The translations under genes were made by a program, and so were the position numbers. From contig NZ_WBIQ01000001.1 in assembly GCF_009749405.1 (NCBI RefSeq), forward strand, positions 1 through 64,000: 64,000 bases of DNA, in the 5' to 3' direction. Shown piece after piece: positions 53,579 to 61,897 of this stretch. The notes under the pieces were generated by a model. That model did no database searches. It saw nothing but the letters and a program-made list of their open reading frames with translations, and was not told the DNA's origin. How positions within the stretch are numbered: the stretch's first letter is position 1; every line of letters starts with the position of its first letter. The DNA is from Agromyces lapidis (GTDB lineage Bacteria; Actinomycetota; Actinomycetes; Actinomycetales; Microbacteriaceae).

Positions 53579-54312
53579 GCGGCGACCGCATCGAGCGCCG
53601 AACGGGCGAGCATCGTCGACCCGGCGACCGCGGCCGGCATCGCGATCACGGCACCGAGCGGCACCATGAAGCAGAGCTGGGTCGCCACGCCGAAGCCGAA
53701 CAGCATCGGGCGCCTGCCGCGGAGCATCCGTCTGCGTGCCTCGCCGTGGAGCCCCCGCGCCGCGAAGGCGCGCGAGCTCAGCTCTGCGGCGAGCAGCCGC
53801 CCCGAGAGCACGACGCCGAGCACCGGCCCGACCACCGCGCCGACGAACGGGATGAGCCCGACGATTCCGACCCCGATCGCGATCACCGCGCCCATGCCGA
53901 TGAGCCCGAGCGAGTCGCCCACCGCACGCCAGAACCCGGGGCCGTGCTCGGGCACCTCGCCGCCGAGCTCGGTCTCGACGGCGCGCCAGATCTGCTCGTA
54001 GAAGGGGTCGCCGACGGCGAGCGTCACCGCCGTGAAGGTCACCGCGGCGAGTACGACCGCGGCGGCGAGCAGCACCGCCCCGATGGTGCCGCGCACGAGA
54101 CCGCGCCACGGCTCGGTCCAGTCGTCGGCGAACGGGGTGAGCCAGTCGGTCAGCGAGGGCAGGCCGAAGCCGAGTCCGACGAGCGCCGCCACGACGAGGA
54201 GGAACACGATCGCGGCGGGGATGAGACCGAGCAGCATCACCCGCGGGCGCTTCGCCCAGAACGCGAAGCCGCGCACGAGCATGCGCACGCCCTGCAGGAA
54301 GCCCTCGATCAC
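53560..54312 (-). CDS. EI24/CysZ-like membrane protein
   Basis: This 250-residue membrane protein of the EI24 domain family starts GFLQGVRMLVRGFAFWAKRP. It has about four helices and the conserved FYEQIWRAVETELGGEVPEH and GLIPFVGAVVGPVLGVVLSG. CysZ-type relatives import sulfate in proteobacteria, but in actinobacteria the role is unproven. It starts at GTG 54312. Its last few residues (SAGE) and TAG stop lie in copy B of the 70-bp element, so the element may have replaced the native end. Confidence 0.85.
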   Translation of the reverse strand: MIEGFLQGVRMLVRGFAFWAKRPRVMLLGLIPAAIVFLLVVAALVGLGFGLPSLTDWLTPFADDWTEPWRGLVRGTIGAVLLAAAVVLAAVTFTAVTLAVGDPFYEQIWRAVETELGGEVPEHGPGFWRAVGDSLGLIGMGAVIAIGVGIVGLIPFVGAVVGPVLGVVLSGRLLAAELSSRAFAARGLHGEARRRMLRGRRPMLFGFGVATQLCFMVPLGAVIAMPAAVAGSTMLARSALDAVAAASAGE

Positions 54313-54369
54313 GAGCCCAGCCTAGGCTGGGCGGACCGGCCGCAGGCCGGGTCGACGACGGAGGTTCGC

Positions 54370-55203
54370 ATGGCAGCAGGGCAGGACGTGAGGCTCGGTG
54401 ACGGTCGCGTGCTGCACGTCTACGACTCCGGCGCGGATGCGACGGCGGCGCTCACCCTCGTCTGGCACCACGGATCGCCGCAGACGGGCGCGCCGCTCCC
54501 GCCGGTCGCCGAGGCCGCCGCGGCCAGGGGCATCCGCCTCGTCTCGTACGCCCGACCGGGCTACGGCGGCTCGACGCCGCGCCACGGTCGCGACGTCGTC
54601 TCGGCGGCCGACGACGTCGTCGCGGTCGCCGACGCACTGGGCGTCGGGCGCTTCGCCGCGATGGGGGCGTCGGGCGGCGGCCCCCATGCGCTCGCCGGCG
54701 CGGCGCGGCATCCCGATCGCGTGATCGGTGCGGTGACGCTCGCGGGGATCGCGCCGTACACCGAGGCGTTCGACTGGTTCGACGGCATGCGCTCGCCGGA
54801 GGCGCTGCGGGCCGCCCGGCTGGGACGCGCGGCACGAGCCCGCTTCGCCGAGACCGAGGAGTTCGACCCCGAGCAGTTCCTTCCCGTCGACCTCGCGGCG
54901 CTCGAAGGACGGTGGGCGTCGCTCGGGGCCGATGCCGGCCATGCCGCAGATCTCGGCCCTGAGGGGCTCATCGACGACGACGTCGCCTTCGCGAGCCCAT
55001 GGGGCTTCGAACTCGCCGAGGTCGCCGCGCCCGTGCTGATCGTGCAGGGCGAGGGCGACCGGGTGGTGCCGCGGCGGCACGCGGCCTGGTTGTTGGCGCA
55101 CCTGCCGAACGCCTCCCTCTGGATGCGCCTCGACGACGGCCACGTCTCGGTGCTCGACACCGTGCCCGACGCCATGGACTGGCTGCTGGCACGACTCGGC
55201 TGA
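54370..55203 (+). CDS. Alpha/beta hydrolase
   Basis: This 277-residue enzyme has LTLVWHHGSPQTGAPLPPVA as oxyanion strand, RPGYGGSTPRHGR, the nucleophile elbow FAAMGASGGGPHALAGAARH (Ser near 99), acid in VLIVQGEGDRVVPR and histidine in MRLDDGHVSVLDT. All triad members are present. It lies convergent with the PLP-enzyme gene and divergent from the EI24 gene across 57 bases. The substrate is not predictable. Confidence 0.9.
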   Translation: MAAGQDVRLGDGRVLHVYDSGADATAALTLVWHHGSPQTGAPLPPVAEAAAARGIRLVSYARPGYGGSTPRHGRDVVSAADDVVAVADALGVGRFAAMGASGGGPHALAGAARHPDRVIGAVTLAGIAPYTEAFDWFDGMRSPEALRAARLGRAARARFAETEEFDPEQFLPVDLAALEGRWASLGADAGHAADLGPEGLIDDDVAFASPWGFELAEVAAPVLIVQGEGDRVVPRRHAAWLLAHLPNASLWMRLDDGHVSVLDTVPDAMDWLLARLG

Positions 55204-55220
55204 CGGCTCGCGGAGGTCGG

Positions 55221-56312
55221 TCAGCCGAGGAGGTCGAGGGAGTCGAGGGCGGTTCGGAGGTCGCGCCAGAGGTCGTCGACCTGCTCGATCCCGACCGACA
55301 GCCGCACGAGACCCTCGGGGATCGTGGGCTGCTCGGACGGCCACCGCCGCCGCCGCTCGAAGGTCGACTCGACGCCGCCGAGGCTCGTCGCGTGCACCCA
55401 CAACCCGGTCCCCCGGGTGAGCGCGTCTGCCGGTGCGGCGCCGCCGCGTACGACGATCGAGACGATCGCGCCGAAGCCCGGATAGCGCACCTCCTCGAGC
55501 GCGGGGTGGCCGTCGAGTCGTCGCACGAGCTCCTGCGCGTTCGCCTGCGCCCGGTCGAGCCGGACCGCGAGCGTGCGCATGCCCCGTAGCGCGAGGAACG
55601 CCTCGAGGGGCGCCGGAATAGCGCCGGCCAGGGTGCGCCGCTGCACGAGCGCGGCGGCGTGCTGCTCGCTCGCGGCGATCGCGGCACCCATCAGCACGTC
55701 GCTGTGGCCGGAGAGGTACTTGGTCGCCGAGTGCACCACGAGGTCGGCGCCGAGCGCGAGCGGTCGCTGGAGCAGCGGCGTGGCGAAGGTGTTGTCGACC
55801 GCGACGAGCGCTCCGTGCTCGTGCGCGGCGGCGGAGATCGCCGCGATGTCGGCGAGCTCGAGCGCCGGGTTCGTCGGCGTCTCGAACCACACCATCGCGG
55901 CCCCGACGCTGGCCGCGACGACCGCGGACGTGTCGGAGATGTCGACGAACTCGACCCGGAGACGCCCCTGCTGCGCTCGCTCCTCGAGCAGCGCGACCGT
56001 GCCGGTGTACGAGTGCCGCGGCGCGACCACGAGCCCGCCGGGTGCGACGAGATCGAGCACCGCCGAGATCGCGGCCATGCCCGAGGCGAACGAGACGCAC
56101 GAGCCGCCCTCGAGCGCGCCGAGCACCTCCTCGAAGGCGGTCCAGCTCGGATTGCCGTATCGCCCGTACCCGAGTTCGCCGCCGGCCACATAGGTCGAGG
56201 TGAGATGGACGGGCACGTTCATCGGCGCGTCGGGCGAGTGGGGCGGGCGGCCGGCCACCACGGCGACGGTCTCGGGGCGGAGGGCGGGGGCGTCGGCGGG
56301 GGTGTCGGGCAT
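55221..56312 (-). CDS. Cys/Met metabolism PLP enzyme (cystathionine synthase/lyase family)
   Basis: This 363-residue type I PLP enzyme has YGRYGNPSWTAFEEVLGALE near 49-68, CVSFASGMAAISAVLDLV and VWFETPTNPALELADIAAIS. It also has VAVDNTFATPLLQRPLALGA (Asp173) and the Schiff-base lysine 198 in HSATKYLSGHSD. It is at least 20 residues shorter than many cystathionine gamma-synthases but keeps all cofactor residues. It could act in transsulfuration or methionine degradation. The neighbours do not decide. ATG 56312. Confidence 0.9.
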   Translation of the reverse strand: MPDTPADAPALRPETVAVVAGRPPHSPDAPMNVPVHLTSTYVAGGELGYGRYGNPSWTAFEEVLGALEGGSCVSFASGMAAISAVLDLVAPGGLVVAPRHSYTGTVALLEERAQQGRLRVEFVDISDTSAVVAASVGAAMVWFETPTNPALELADIAAISAAAHEHGALVAVDNTFATPLLQRPLALGADLVVHSATKYLSGHSDVLMGAAIAASEQHAAALVQRRTLAGAIPAPLEAFLALRGMRTLAVRLDRAQANAQELVRRLDGHPALEEVRYPGFGAIVSIVVRGGAAPADALTRGTGLWVHATSLGGVESTFERRRRWPSEQPTIPEGLVRLSVGIEQVDDLWRDLRTALDSLDLLG

Positions 56313-56321
56313 GCCGACAGG

Positions 56322-57215
56322 CTAGTGGAGCGCCTCGCGCGCCGCGGCCGCCTCGTCGCGCGCCGACTCCGCCGCCCTGGCCGCCCGGTCGCGCTCGCGC
56401 CCCAGGCGCCGCTGCTCGCGGCCGTGCTCGCCGAGGCGATCCTCGACCTCGCGCAGCTCGGCGTCGAGTTCGTCGCGCCGTGCGCTGTCTGCGGCGATCC
56501 GTTCGGTGAGGCCCGTGAGTTCGTCCTCGAGTTCGTCGAGGGCGGCGGATGCCTCGGCCGCGCGCTGCTCGGCCTCGGCCGCCGCCTGCTCGCGCTCCGC
56601 ACGCTCGCGCCGTGCCTGCTCCTCGCGTTCGGCCGCTCCGTCGTCGCCGCTCCGCCGGCGGGCCCTCGCGCTCGGACGTGCGGACCGCGTCGTCGGTGTC
56701 GGGCCGCCCGGGCCGCCCGCGACCGCACCGTCGAGGTCGACCTCGAGCCCGACCGCCTCGAGGCTCCGCACGAGCCGTCCGCTGACGATCGCGTCGGCGG
56801 CGGAGGCATCCACCATGCCGGCGTTGAGCGTCTGCGCGACCTCGTCGAGCACCGGCTGCCGCACCGGGGAGCCGAGCTCTTCGGCCAGTTCGCCCGCCCC
56901 GCGGGCAAGGGCGGCGACGAGCCCGCGGCGCTGCTTGGCGAGCCGTGCCATCGTCGGCGCGTCGAGCTCGTTCTGGGCGGCGCGCAGTTCCGCCCCGAGC
57001 GCGAGCAGTCCGTCGAGCTCGTCGCGGCGATGGCGCACGAGCTGGTTCACGATCCACGCCGCCGGTGCGGGGCGACGCAGCGCGAGCACGTCGTCGGCCA
57101 TCTCGCGATCGTCGCCCCGCAGTGCTCGGCTGCGGTCGTTCCGGGCCGCGGTGAACTCGTCGGGCCGGAGCGCGTACAGCGCCGCCGCCTCGTCGATGAG
57201 CGCATCGCCCCCCAT
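56322..57215 (-). CDS. Hypothetical protein with C-terminal coiled coil
   Basis: This is a 297-residue protein. The N-terminal half (EAAALYALRPDEFTAARNDR, SRALRGDDREMADDVLALRR, PAPAAWIVNQLVRHRRDELD) is a compact helical domain conserved in actinobacteria but of unknown role. The C-terminal half is a Glu/Arg/Ala-rich coiled coil (EEQARRERAEREQAAAEAEQ onward). A Walker-like motif is absent. It is 9 bases upstream of the PLP gene on the same strand and divergent from the sirtuin gene (62-base gap). Confidence 0.75.
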   Translation of the reverse strand: MGGDALIDEAAALYALRPDEFTAARNDRSRALRGDDREMADDVLALRRPAPAAWIVNQLVRHRRDELDGLLALGAELRAAQNELDAPTMARLAKQRRGLVAALARGAGELAEELGSPVRQPVLDEVAQTLNAGMVDASAADAIVSGRLVRSLEAVGLEVDLDGAVAGGPGGPTPTTRSARPSARARRRSGDDGAAEREEQARRERAEREQAAAEAEQRAAEASAALDELEDELTGLTERIAADSARRDELDAELREVEDRLGEHGREQRRLGRERDRAARAAESARDEAAAAREALH

Positions 57216-57277
57216 AGGGCCATCCTGCAAGATCCCGGGCGATTCCGACAGCCGCCGCGACGTGGTCTCATGGATGC

Positions 57278-57973
57278 ATGCGGGTCGTCGTGCTGACCGG
57301 GGCCGGCATCTCGGCCGAGAGCGGGGTGCCGACGTTCCGAGACGCCGACGGGCTGTGGGAGGGGCATCGCGTCGAGGACGTCGCGACGCCCGAGGCGTTC
57401 CGGCGAGCCCCCGACACCGTGCAGCGCTTCTACGACGCACGTCGTCGTGCCGTCGCGCTCGTCGCACCGAATCCCGCGCATGCCGCGCTCGCTCGGCTCG
57501 AGCGCGAACTCGGCGACGAGCTGCTCGTCGTCACCCAGAACATCGACGCTCTGCACGAGTCGGCCGGCTCGACGCGCGTGCTGCACATGCACGGCGAACT
57601 CGGCACGGCCCTCTGCTCGTCGTGCGGCGCGAGGTCGCCCGCCGAGGGCGACCTCATCGGACGCCCGCCCTGCCCGGCCTGCGGCGATCGGATGCTCCGC
57701 CCCGACGTCGTCTGGTTCGGCGAGATGCCGTACGGACTCGACCGCATCGACGCCGCGCTCGCCGCCTGCGAGGTGTTCGTCGCGATCGGCACCTCGGGCG
57801 CCGTGTATCCGGCGGCGGGCTTCGTCTCGACCGCGAAGGCGAGGGGTGCGCGCACCGTGGAGCTGAATCTCGCCCCGAGTGAGATCACCGGCCTCTTCGA
57901 CGAGGTTCGGCAGGGCCCGGCGAGCACGGTGGTGCCCGCGTGGTGCGCAGAGGTACGGCGGTCGGCCGGGTAG
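57278..57973 (+). CDS. cobB: Sir2-family NAD-dependent protein deacylase (CobB-type)
   Basis: This 231-residue sirtuin has VVVLTGAGISAESGVPTFRD (NAD loop), VVTQNIDALHESAGS and catalytic His105 in VLHMHGELG. Zinc cysteines are 113, 116, 132 and 135 (CSSC, CPAC), followed by RPDVVWFGEMPYGLDRIDAA. Tyr52 and Arg55 in RFYDARRR match the class III (SIRT5/CobB) pocket that accepts succinyl or malonyl lysines. It probably removes acetyl and acidic acyl groups from metabolic enzymes. ATG 57278. It ends just before repeat copy 4. Confidence 0.93.
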   Translation: MRVVVLTGAGISAESGVPTFRDADGLWEGHRVEDVATPEAFRRAPDTVQRFYDARRRAVALVAPNPAHAALARLERELGDELLVVTQNIDALHESAGSTRVLHMHGELGTALCSSCGARSPAEGDLIGRPPCPACGDRMLRPDVVWFGEMPYGLDRIDAALAACEVFVAIGTSGAVYPAAGFVSTAKARGARTVELNLAPSEITGLFDEVRQGPASTVVPAWCAEVRRSAG

Positions 57974-57986
57974 CCGGCGTCCACGT

Positions 57987-58020
57987 CGTCTCGATATGCT
58001 CCTGCGTCGCTACTCGACCG
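57987..58020. repeat. Dispersed repeat copy 4, overlapping the NUDIX gene end
   Basis: It begins CGTCTCGATATGC and ends GTCGCTACTCGACCG. The ends match copies at 1990, 2251 and 5095. It lies at the junction of convergent genes and supplies the NUDIX stop codon. Confidence 0.6.
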
Positions 58021-58534
58021 ACGGGGGTCGCTCCTCGACCGACGGGGCGGCGAGCCGCGCCTCGAGCGCGTCGAGCACCTGCCGCTGACCCTTCGTGACG
58101 AGCGTGCGCGCCTCGTCGATCGCCACCCAGCGCGCGTCGTCGACCTCGGGGAAGGACTGGAGGCGACCAGATCGTGGAGGCCACTCGAGCTCGAAGGAGT
58201 TGCTCTCGACTCGGCCGATCTCGAACCCTGGCGCCTCGGCCGCGTAGACCCGGGTGAGCTTGCCGGTCGAGGAACGGAACTCGCCGAGGTCGGCGTAGTC
58301 GAGCTCGGGCGCGGCGACGCCGATCTCCTCGCCGAACTCGCGACGCGCCGCGAGCAGCGGATGCTCGGTGGCGGCGAGGTACTCGCCCTTCGGCACCGTC
58401 CAAGCGCCTTCGTGCCGGCGCTCCCAGTACGGGCCGCCCATGTGCGCGATGAACACCTCGAGCACGGGGGTCGTCGGCGCGGCGTCCACCGGCGTCGTCC
58501 GGTAGAGCAGGATGCCCGCGCTGGTCACCGCCAC
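58010..58534 (-). CDS. NUDIX hydrolase
   Basis: This 174-residue protein carries the Nudix box GEYLAATEHPLLAARREFGE plus EIG (G-x5-E-x7-REUXEE-like; E-F-G-E-E-I-G), with GAWTVPKGEY just before it and FPEVDDARWVAIDEARTLVT after it. It hydrolyses a nucleoside-diphosphate-X compound, and the LLYRTTP opening suggests DR1025/ADP-ribose-type members. GTG 58534 is chosen at the onset of coding sequence. A second GTG at 58528 is possible. The tail PSVEERPPSVE comes from an 18-base in-frame tandem duplication (58009-58047) within or beside repeat copy 4. Confidence 0.85.
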   Translation of the reverse strand: MAVTSAGILLYRTTPVDAAPTTPVLEVFIAHMGGPYWERRHEGAWTVPKGEYLAATEHPLLAARREFGEEIGVAAPELDYADLGEFRSSTGKLTRVYAAEAPGFEIGRVESNSFELEWPPRSGRLQSFPEVDDARWVAIDEARTLVTKGQRQVLDALEARLAAPSVEERPPSVE

Positions 58535-58600
58535 GGCGCCGGACCGTGCTCCGGCGACGGGGCCGGGTAGCGTGGGGCAGGAGACGCGAAGGAGTTCCGC

Positions 58601-59239
58601 ATGGCACGCATCGTACTCATCGGCGGGCACGGGAGGGTCGCATTGCGGCTCGAACGTCTGCTCGCGGCGCGCGGCGACGAGGTCGACGCGGTGATCCGCG
58701 ATCCCGCGCACTCCGACGAGGTCGCCGAGACCGGCGCGCACCCGGTCGTCGCCGACATCGAGACGCTCGACGTCGACGGCTTCGTCGAGCTCGTGCGCGG
58801 GCACGACGCCGTCGTGTGGTCGGCGGGCGCGGGCGGCGGCGACCCGCGGCGCACCTACGCCGTCGACCGCGACGCCGCGTTGCGCTCGATGGCCGCCGCG
58901 GAGTTGGCGGGGGTGCGACGCTACGTGATGGTCTCCTACTTCCGATCGCCCGATCACACCGTGCCCGAGGCCGACGCGTTCCGCGCCTACGCCGAGGCGA
59001 AAGCCGCGGCCGATGAGCACCTCATGACGATGCCGCTCGACTGGACGATCCTCGGCCCGAGCCGCCTCACCGACGGCGAGGGCACGGGGCGCATCGACAC
59101 CGAGGCATCCGAGAGCCTGACCGTCGACCGCGCGGATGCCGCGGCCGTCGCGGCCGCCGTGCTCGAGGAGCCCGTGACCATCGGCCGCACGATCCGATTC
59201 AACGCGGGCGCGACGCCGATCGCCGACGCGATCCGCTGA
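58601..59239 (+). CDS. NAD(P)-binding atypical SDR (YwnB-like) protein
   Basis: This 212-residue Rossmann protein has RIVLIGGHGRVALRLERLLA (GxxGxxG as GGHGRV), VADIETLDVDGFVELVRGHD, AVVWSAGAGGGDPRRTYAVD and RYVMVSYFRSPDHT. It also has PLDWTILGPSRLTDGEGTGR, a pattern of NAD(P)H-binding YwnB/YhfK-type proteins. The catalytic Tyr-Lys pair is not evident, so it may be a redox sensor or reductase of unknown substrate. It is divergent from the NUDIX gene across 66 bases. Confidence 0.85.
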   Translation: MARIVLIGGHGRVALRLERLLAARGDEVDAVIRDPAHSDEVAETGAHPVVADIETLDVDGFVELVRGHDAVVWSAGAGGGDPRRTYAVDRDAALRSMAAAELAGVRRYVMVSYFRSPDHTVPEADAFRAYAEAKAAADEHLMTMPLDWTILGPSRLTDGEGTGRIDTEASESLTVDRADAAAVAAAVLEEPVTIGRTIRFNAGATPIADAIR

Positions 59240-59263
59240 ACCTGCGGGGGAGCTCCCGCCGGA

Positions 59264-59374
59264 TCACTGCCCGCGGGGTCGTCGTATCAGCGCCCAGAGC
59301 GAGGCGAGCAGCAGCACCCCGCCCACTGCGCCGATCAGCCCCAGGATCGACCACAACATCGTCTCCGTCGACAT
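59264..59374 (-). CDS. 36-residue single-helix membrane peptide
   Basis: The short gene reads STETMLWSILGLIGAVGGVL then LLASLWALIRRPRGQ: one transmembrane helix and a short basic cytosolic tail. A strong GGAGGTGGG ribosome-binding site lies just before ATG 59374, much better than for random short frames. Function is unknown. It is divergent from the double-GNAT gene. Confidence 0.65.
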   Translation of the reverse strand: MSTETMLWSILGLIGAVGGVLLLASLWALIRRPRGQ

Positions 59375-59479
59375 CGCCCACCTCCGTGTCCGTGGCTTCA
59401 TCATGCCCGTGCGGCGACGCGAACTCCAGCATCCGGCCGAGGTCGGTCGCCGCCGGGCCGGGCATGGCAGGATCTGAGG

Positions 59480-60550
59480 ATGTCTGATCCGCGCCCCACC
59501 CTGTCGAGCCGGGTGGGCGCCGCGCCGGCGCCCGTCGTGCCCGAGCACCCCGAGGTCGCCCGCTGGCGTCCGGCCGTTCCCGGCGACCTCGACGAACTCC
59601 TCGCCTTCCACACCGATGTGGCTCGTGCCGACCACCCCAACTGGGTCGAGTCGCGCGACGAGATCCTCCAGGCCTTCGAGCTTTCGCACGTCGACCCCCG
59701 GCGCGACACCCTGCTCGGCTTCGCCGCCGACGGGCGGATCCTCGCGAGCGGATCGGTCGTCGTGCCGCCCGGGCAGGAGACCCTGGTACGCGCGATCGTG
59801 CTCGGGGCGGTGCGGCCCGAGGCGCGCGGCCGCGGTATCGGACGACTCCTGCTGGGCTGGGAACTCGCGCGCGCCCGCGAGCAGCTCGCGGCGAGCGAGA
59901 AGACGCTGCCGGGCTGGATCATGGCGTACGCCGAGGAGCGGGCACCCGACGCGCAGGCCCTGCTCGCCCGAGCCGGTCTCGAGCTGCGCCGCCACTTCTT
60001 CACCCTCGAGCGCGACCTCGCCCTGCCCGACGAAGTGGGCGCGGCCGCCGGGAGGTCCGACGTGCCGGGCGGCGACGTCGGCGCGTTCACGATCCTCCCG
60101 TGGTCGGCGGAATGGACCGAGTCGACCAGGCTCGCGCGCAACGCCGCGTTCGTCGACCACTGGGGCAGCCAGTCCGTGGGCACGGAGTCGTGGGCGCGAA
60201 TCGTCGGCAGCGAGCAGTTCGCACCCTCGCTCTCCTTCGTTGCTGTCGCGCCGCGCGACGGCCGCGACGAGGTGGTGGGCTTCGTGCTCGCGCTCCGCAA
60301 CGAGCAGGACTGGGCGGGTCAGGGGTTCAGCTCCTCGTACGTGCAGCTCGTCGGCGTGGTGCGGCCCTGGCGCGGTCGGGGCGTCGCCCGGCGCCTGCTC
60401 GGCCGGCATCTCGAGGCGTGCCGTGCGCAGGGGCTCGAGAAGGCGACGCTCGACGTCGATGCCGAGAGTCCGACCGGGGCGCTGGGCCTGTACACGGGAC
60501 TCGGTTTCGGGGTCGCCCACTCGCACCGGAGCTACGTGCGCGAGTACTGA
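59480..60550 (+). CDS. Double-GNAT-domain acetyltransferase (MshD-like)
   Basis: This 356-residue protein has two GNAT domains. The N-terminal one has LGAVRPEARGRGIGRLLLGW with the acetyl-CoA loop ARGRGIG. The C-terminal one has YVQLVGVVRPWRGRGVARRL with PWRGRGVA, then KATLDVDAESPTGALGLYTG and LGFGVAHSHRSYVREY. This tandem layout is that of mycothiol synthase MshD and related proteins. Actual MshD identity is unsure because such tandem GNATs are numerous in actinobacteria. It is followed by a small acidic protein gene. Confidence 0.85.
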   Translation: MSDPRPTLSSRVGAAPAPVVPEHPEVARWRPAVPGDLDELLAFHTDVARADHPNWVESRDEILQAFELSHVDPRRDTLLGFAADGRILASGSVVVPPGQETLVRAIVLGAVRPEARGRGIGRLLLGWELARAREQLAASEKTLPGWIMAYAEERAPDAQALLARAGLELRRHFFTLERDLALPDEVGAAAGRSDVPGGDVGAFTILPWSAEWTESTRLARNAAFVDHWGSQSVGTESWARIVGSEQFAPSLSFVAVAPRDGRDEVVGFVLALRNEQDWAGQGFSSSYVQLVGVVRPWRGRGVARRLLGRHLEACRAQGLEKATLDVDAESPTGALGLYTGLGFGVAHSHRSYVREY

Positions 60551-60641
60551 AGAGCGGCTGCAGCATCGGCCGTGCTGTCAAGCGGTTGACGGATGCCACG
60601 CGCCCGCGCACGCTCGAAGGATCGAGACGAGGGAGGGCACG

Positions 60642-60833
60642 ATGAGCGACGCGACGCGCGGCGGATCGGCAGCAGGAGGTTCCGAGCGGCCCGACGCGGT
60701 GCGCCTGGACCGCGAGGGCGAGCCGGTGGACGGCGGCCCGGAGCGCGGCGAGGACGCGAACGACGTCGAGGCGGACAACGCCGTCGAGGAGGACACGATC
60801 GAGACGGTCGACCCCGACAACGCACCGGCCTGA
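60642..60833 (+). CDS. Small highly acidic protein
   Basis: This 63-residue protein is rich in Asp/Glu (DREGEPVDGGPERGEDANDV, EADNAVEEDTIETVDPDNAP) with no hydrophobic core. It is likely disordered. The start ATG has GAGGGAGGG seven bases upstream. I do not recognise a family. It follows the double-GNAT gene by 91 bases and could be a separate unit. Confidence 0.6.
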   Translation: MSDATRGGSAAGGSERPDAVRLDREGEPVDGGPERGEDANDVEADNAVEEDTIETVDPDNAPA

Positions 60834-61008
60834 TCCTGCTGCGGCTGCCCGGCATCGGTGCCGGAAAGGTAAGGCAATCCTCAGAAGAAAGTCCCACTGA
60901 TCTGCGGAATTCCGTCCCGGTGATGCTGCGGGATCGCCCCGCGCGGGGTTAGCATCCAGATACCGAGCGGCCGTCTCGACGGAGCCGCAACCGCCAGAGG
61001 AGGTCACC

Positions 61009-61311
61009 ATGAGCATGACGCTCGACGAGTTGCCCGCAGTCGCCGAATGCTCGGTGGCCGGATGCTCCTACAACGACCATTCGCACTGCCACGCCGCCGC
61101 CGTGACGATCGCCGGTTCGGTCGGCGACGCCGAGTGTGCGACGTTCATCCCGCTGGGCAGCAAGGGCGGCCTCGACAAGGTGATCACCCACGTCGGTGCG
61201 TGTCAGCGCTCCGAGTGCGTGCACAACTCGAAGCTCGAGTGCACCGCGGCCTCTGTGCGGATCGGCGCCGGCACGGACGACGCCGACTGCCTCACGTACG
61301 AAGTCGCCTGA
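61009..61311 (+). CDS. DUF1540 double-repeat metal-binding-type protein
   Basis: This 100-residue protein contains two DUF1540 repeats. The first is AECSVAGCSYNDHSHCHAAA with a later AECATF, and the second is ACQRSECVHNSKLECTAAS with a later ADCLTY. Each repeat gives four cysteines in CxxxC...C...C spacing, suited to zinc or iron. Such proteins are small and cytosolic, with unknown partners. RBS GAGGAGG precedes ATG 61009. A very strong terminator follows, so it is transcribed alone. Confidence 0.88.
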   Translation: MSMTLDELPAVAECSVAGCSYNDHSHCHAAAVTIAGSVGDAECATFIPLGSKGGLDKVITHVGACQRSECVHNSKLECTAASVRIGAGTDDADCLTYEVA

Positions 61312-61320
61312 ATCGACGCG

Positions 61321-61354
61321 AACGGGCCCTGCCGAGTGATCGGCAGGGCCCGTT
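61321..61354 (+). terminator. Strong intrinsic terminator after the DUF1540 gene
   Basis: A perfect 15-bp stem (AACGGGCCCTGCCGA / TCGGCAGGGCCCGTT) has a GTGA loop, ending in TTTCGTCT. Confidence 0.9.
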
Positions 61355-61423
61355 TCGTCTGCGCCGTTCTGCTGTGAGCGGATCGCCCTGTCGCCCGCGA
61401 AGGCCCGCGATTAGCCTCGGGGC

Positions 61424-61897
61424 ATGGGCAAGGTCGTCGAGTTCCCGCGAGCACCCCGCGCTGCGAAGCCGCTCTGGCGCAACGAGCTCGGTGAGGTGCT
61501 CCGCGGCGAGCGACTCGCGCAGGAGCGCATCCTGACCGAGGTCGCCGGGGCGGCGGGCGTCTCGCCCCAGTACCTCTCCGAGATCGAGCGCGGTCGCAAG
61601 GAGCCCTCGAGCGAGGTGCTCGGCGCCGTGACCGAGGCGCTCGGGCTCGAGCTCGTCGAGGTCGTGCACCGGGTCGCCGAGTCGCTCGGGGCCCGACGCG
61701 AGCTCGAACGGCGCGAAGCCGAGCGGCGGGAACGCCTCGAGCGCGAGCGGTCGTTCGCGTTCCGCGCCGACGTGCCGGCGAGGCATCCCGCGCTCGGGGT
61801 CGACGGCGTACTCGTGCTCGACCTCGACGCGGCGACGGCCGCGGGCGGCGCGACCGTCGCCGCGCCCCCCGGAGACGTCTATCTGCTCGCCGCGTAG
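61424..61897 (+). CDS. PopR/ClgR-like XRE regulator of clp genes
   Basis: This 157-residue regulator has a helix-turn-helix, LRGERLAQERILTEVAGAAG, VSPQYLSEIERGRKEPSSEV, LGAVTEALGLELVEVVHRVA, closely matching ClgR/PopR (SPxYLSEIERGRKE.SSE). It is encoded convergently with the clpP pair, overlapping the second clpP end by 19 bases. The C-terminus is VAAPPGDVYLLAA; in Streptomyces PopR two terminal alanines are the signal for degradation by ClpP1P2, and this gene keeps the Ala-Ala. The middle is a charged coiled-coil-like stretch (ARRELERREAERRERLERER). It probably activates the clpP pair when main protease capacity falls. That is inference by analogy. Confidence 0.85.
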   Translation: MGKVVEFPRAPRAAKPLWRNELGEVLRGERLAQERILTEVAGAAGVSPQYLSEIERGRKEPSSEVLGAVTEALGLELVEVVHRVAESLGARRELERREAERRERLERERSFAFRADVPARHPALGVDGVLVLDLDAATAAGGATVAAPPGDVYLLAA

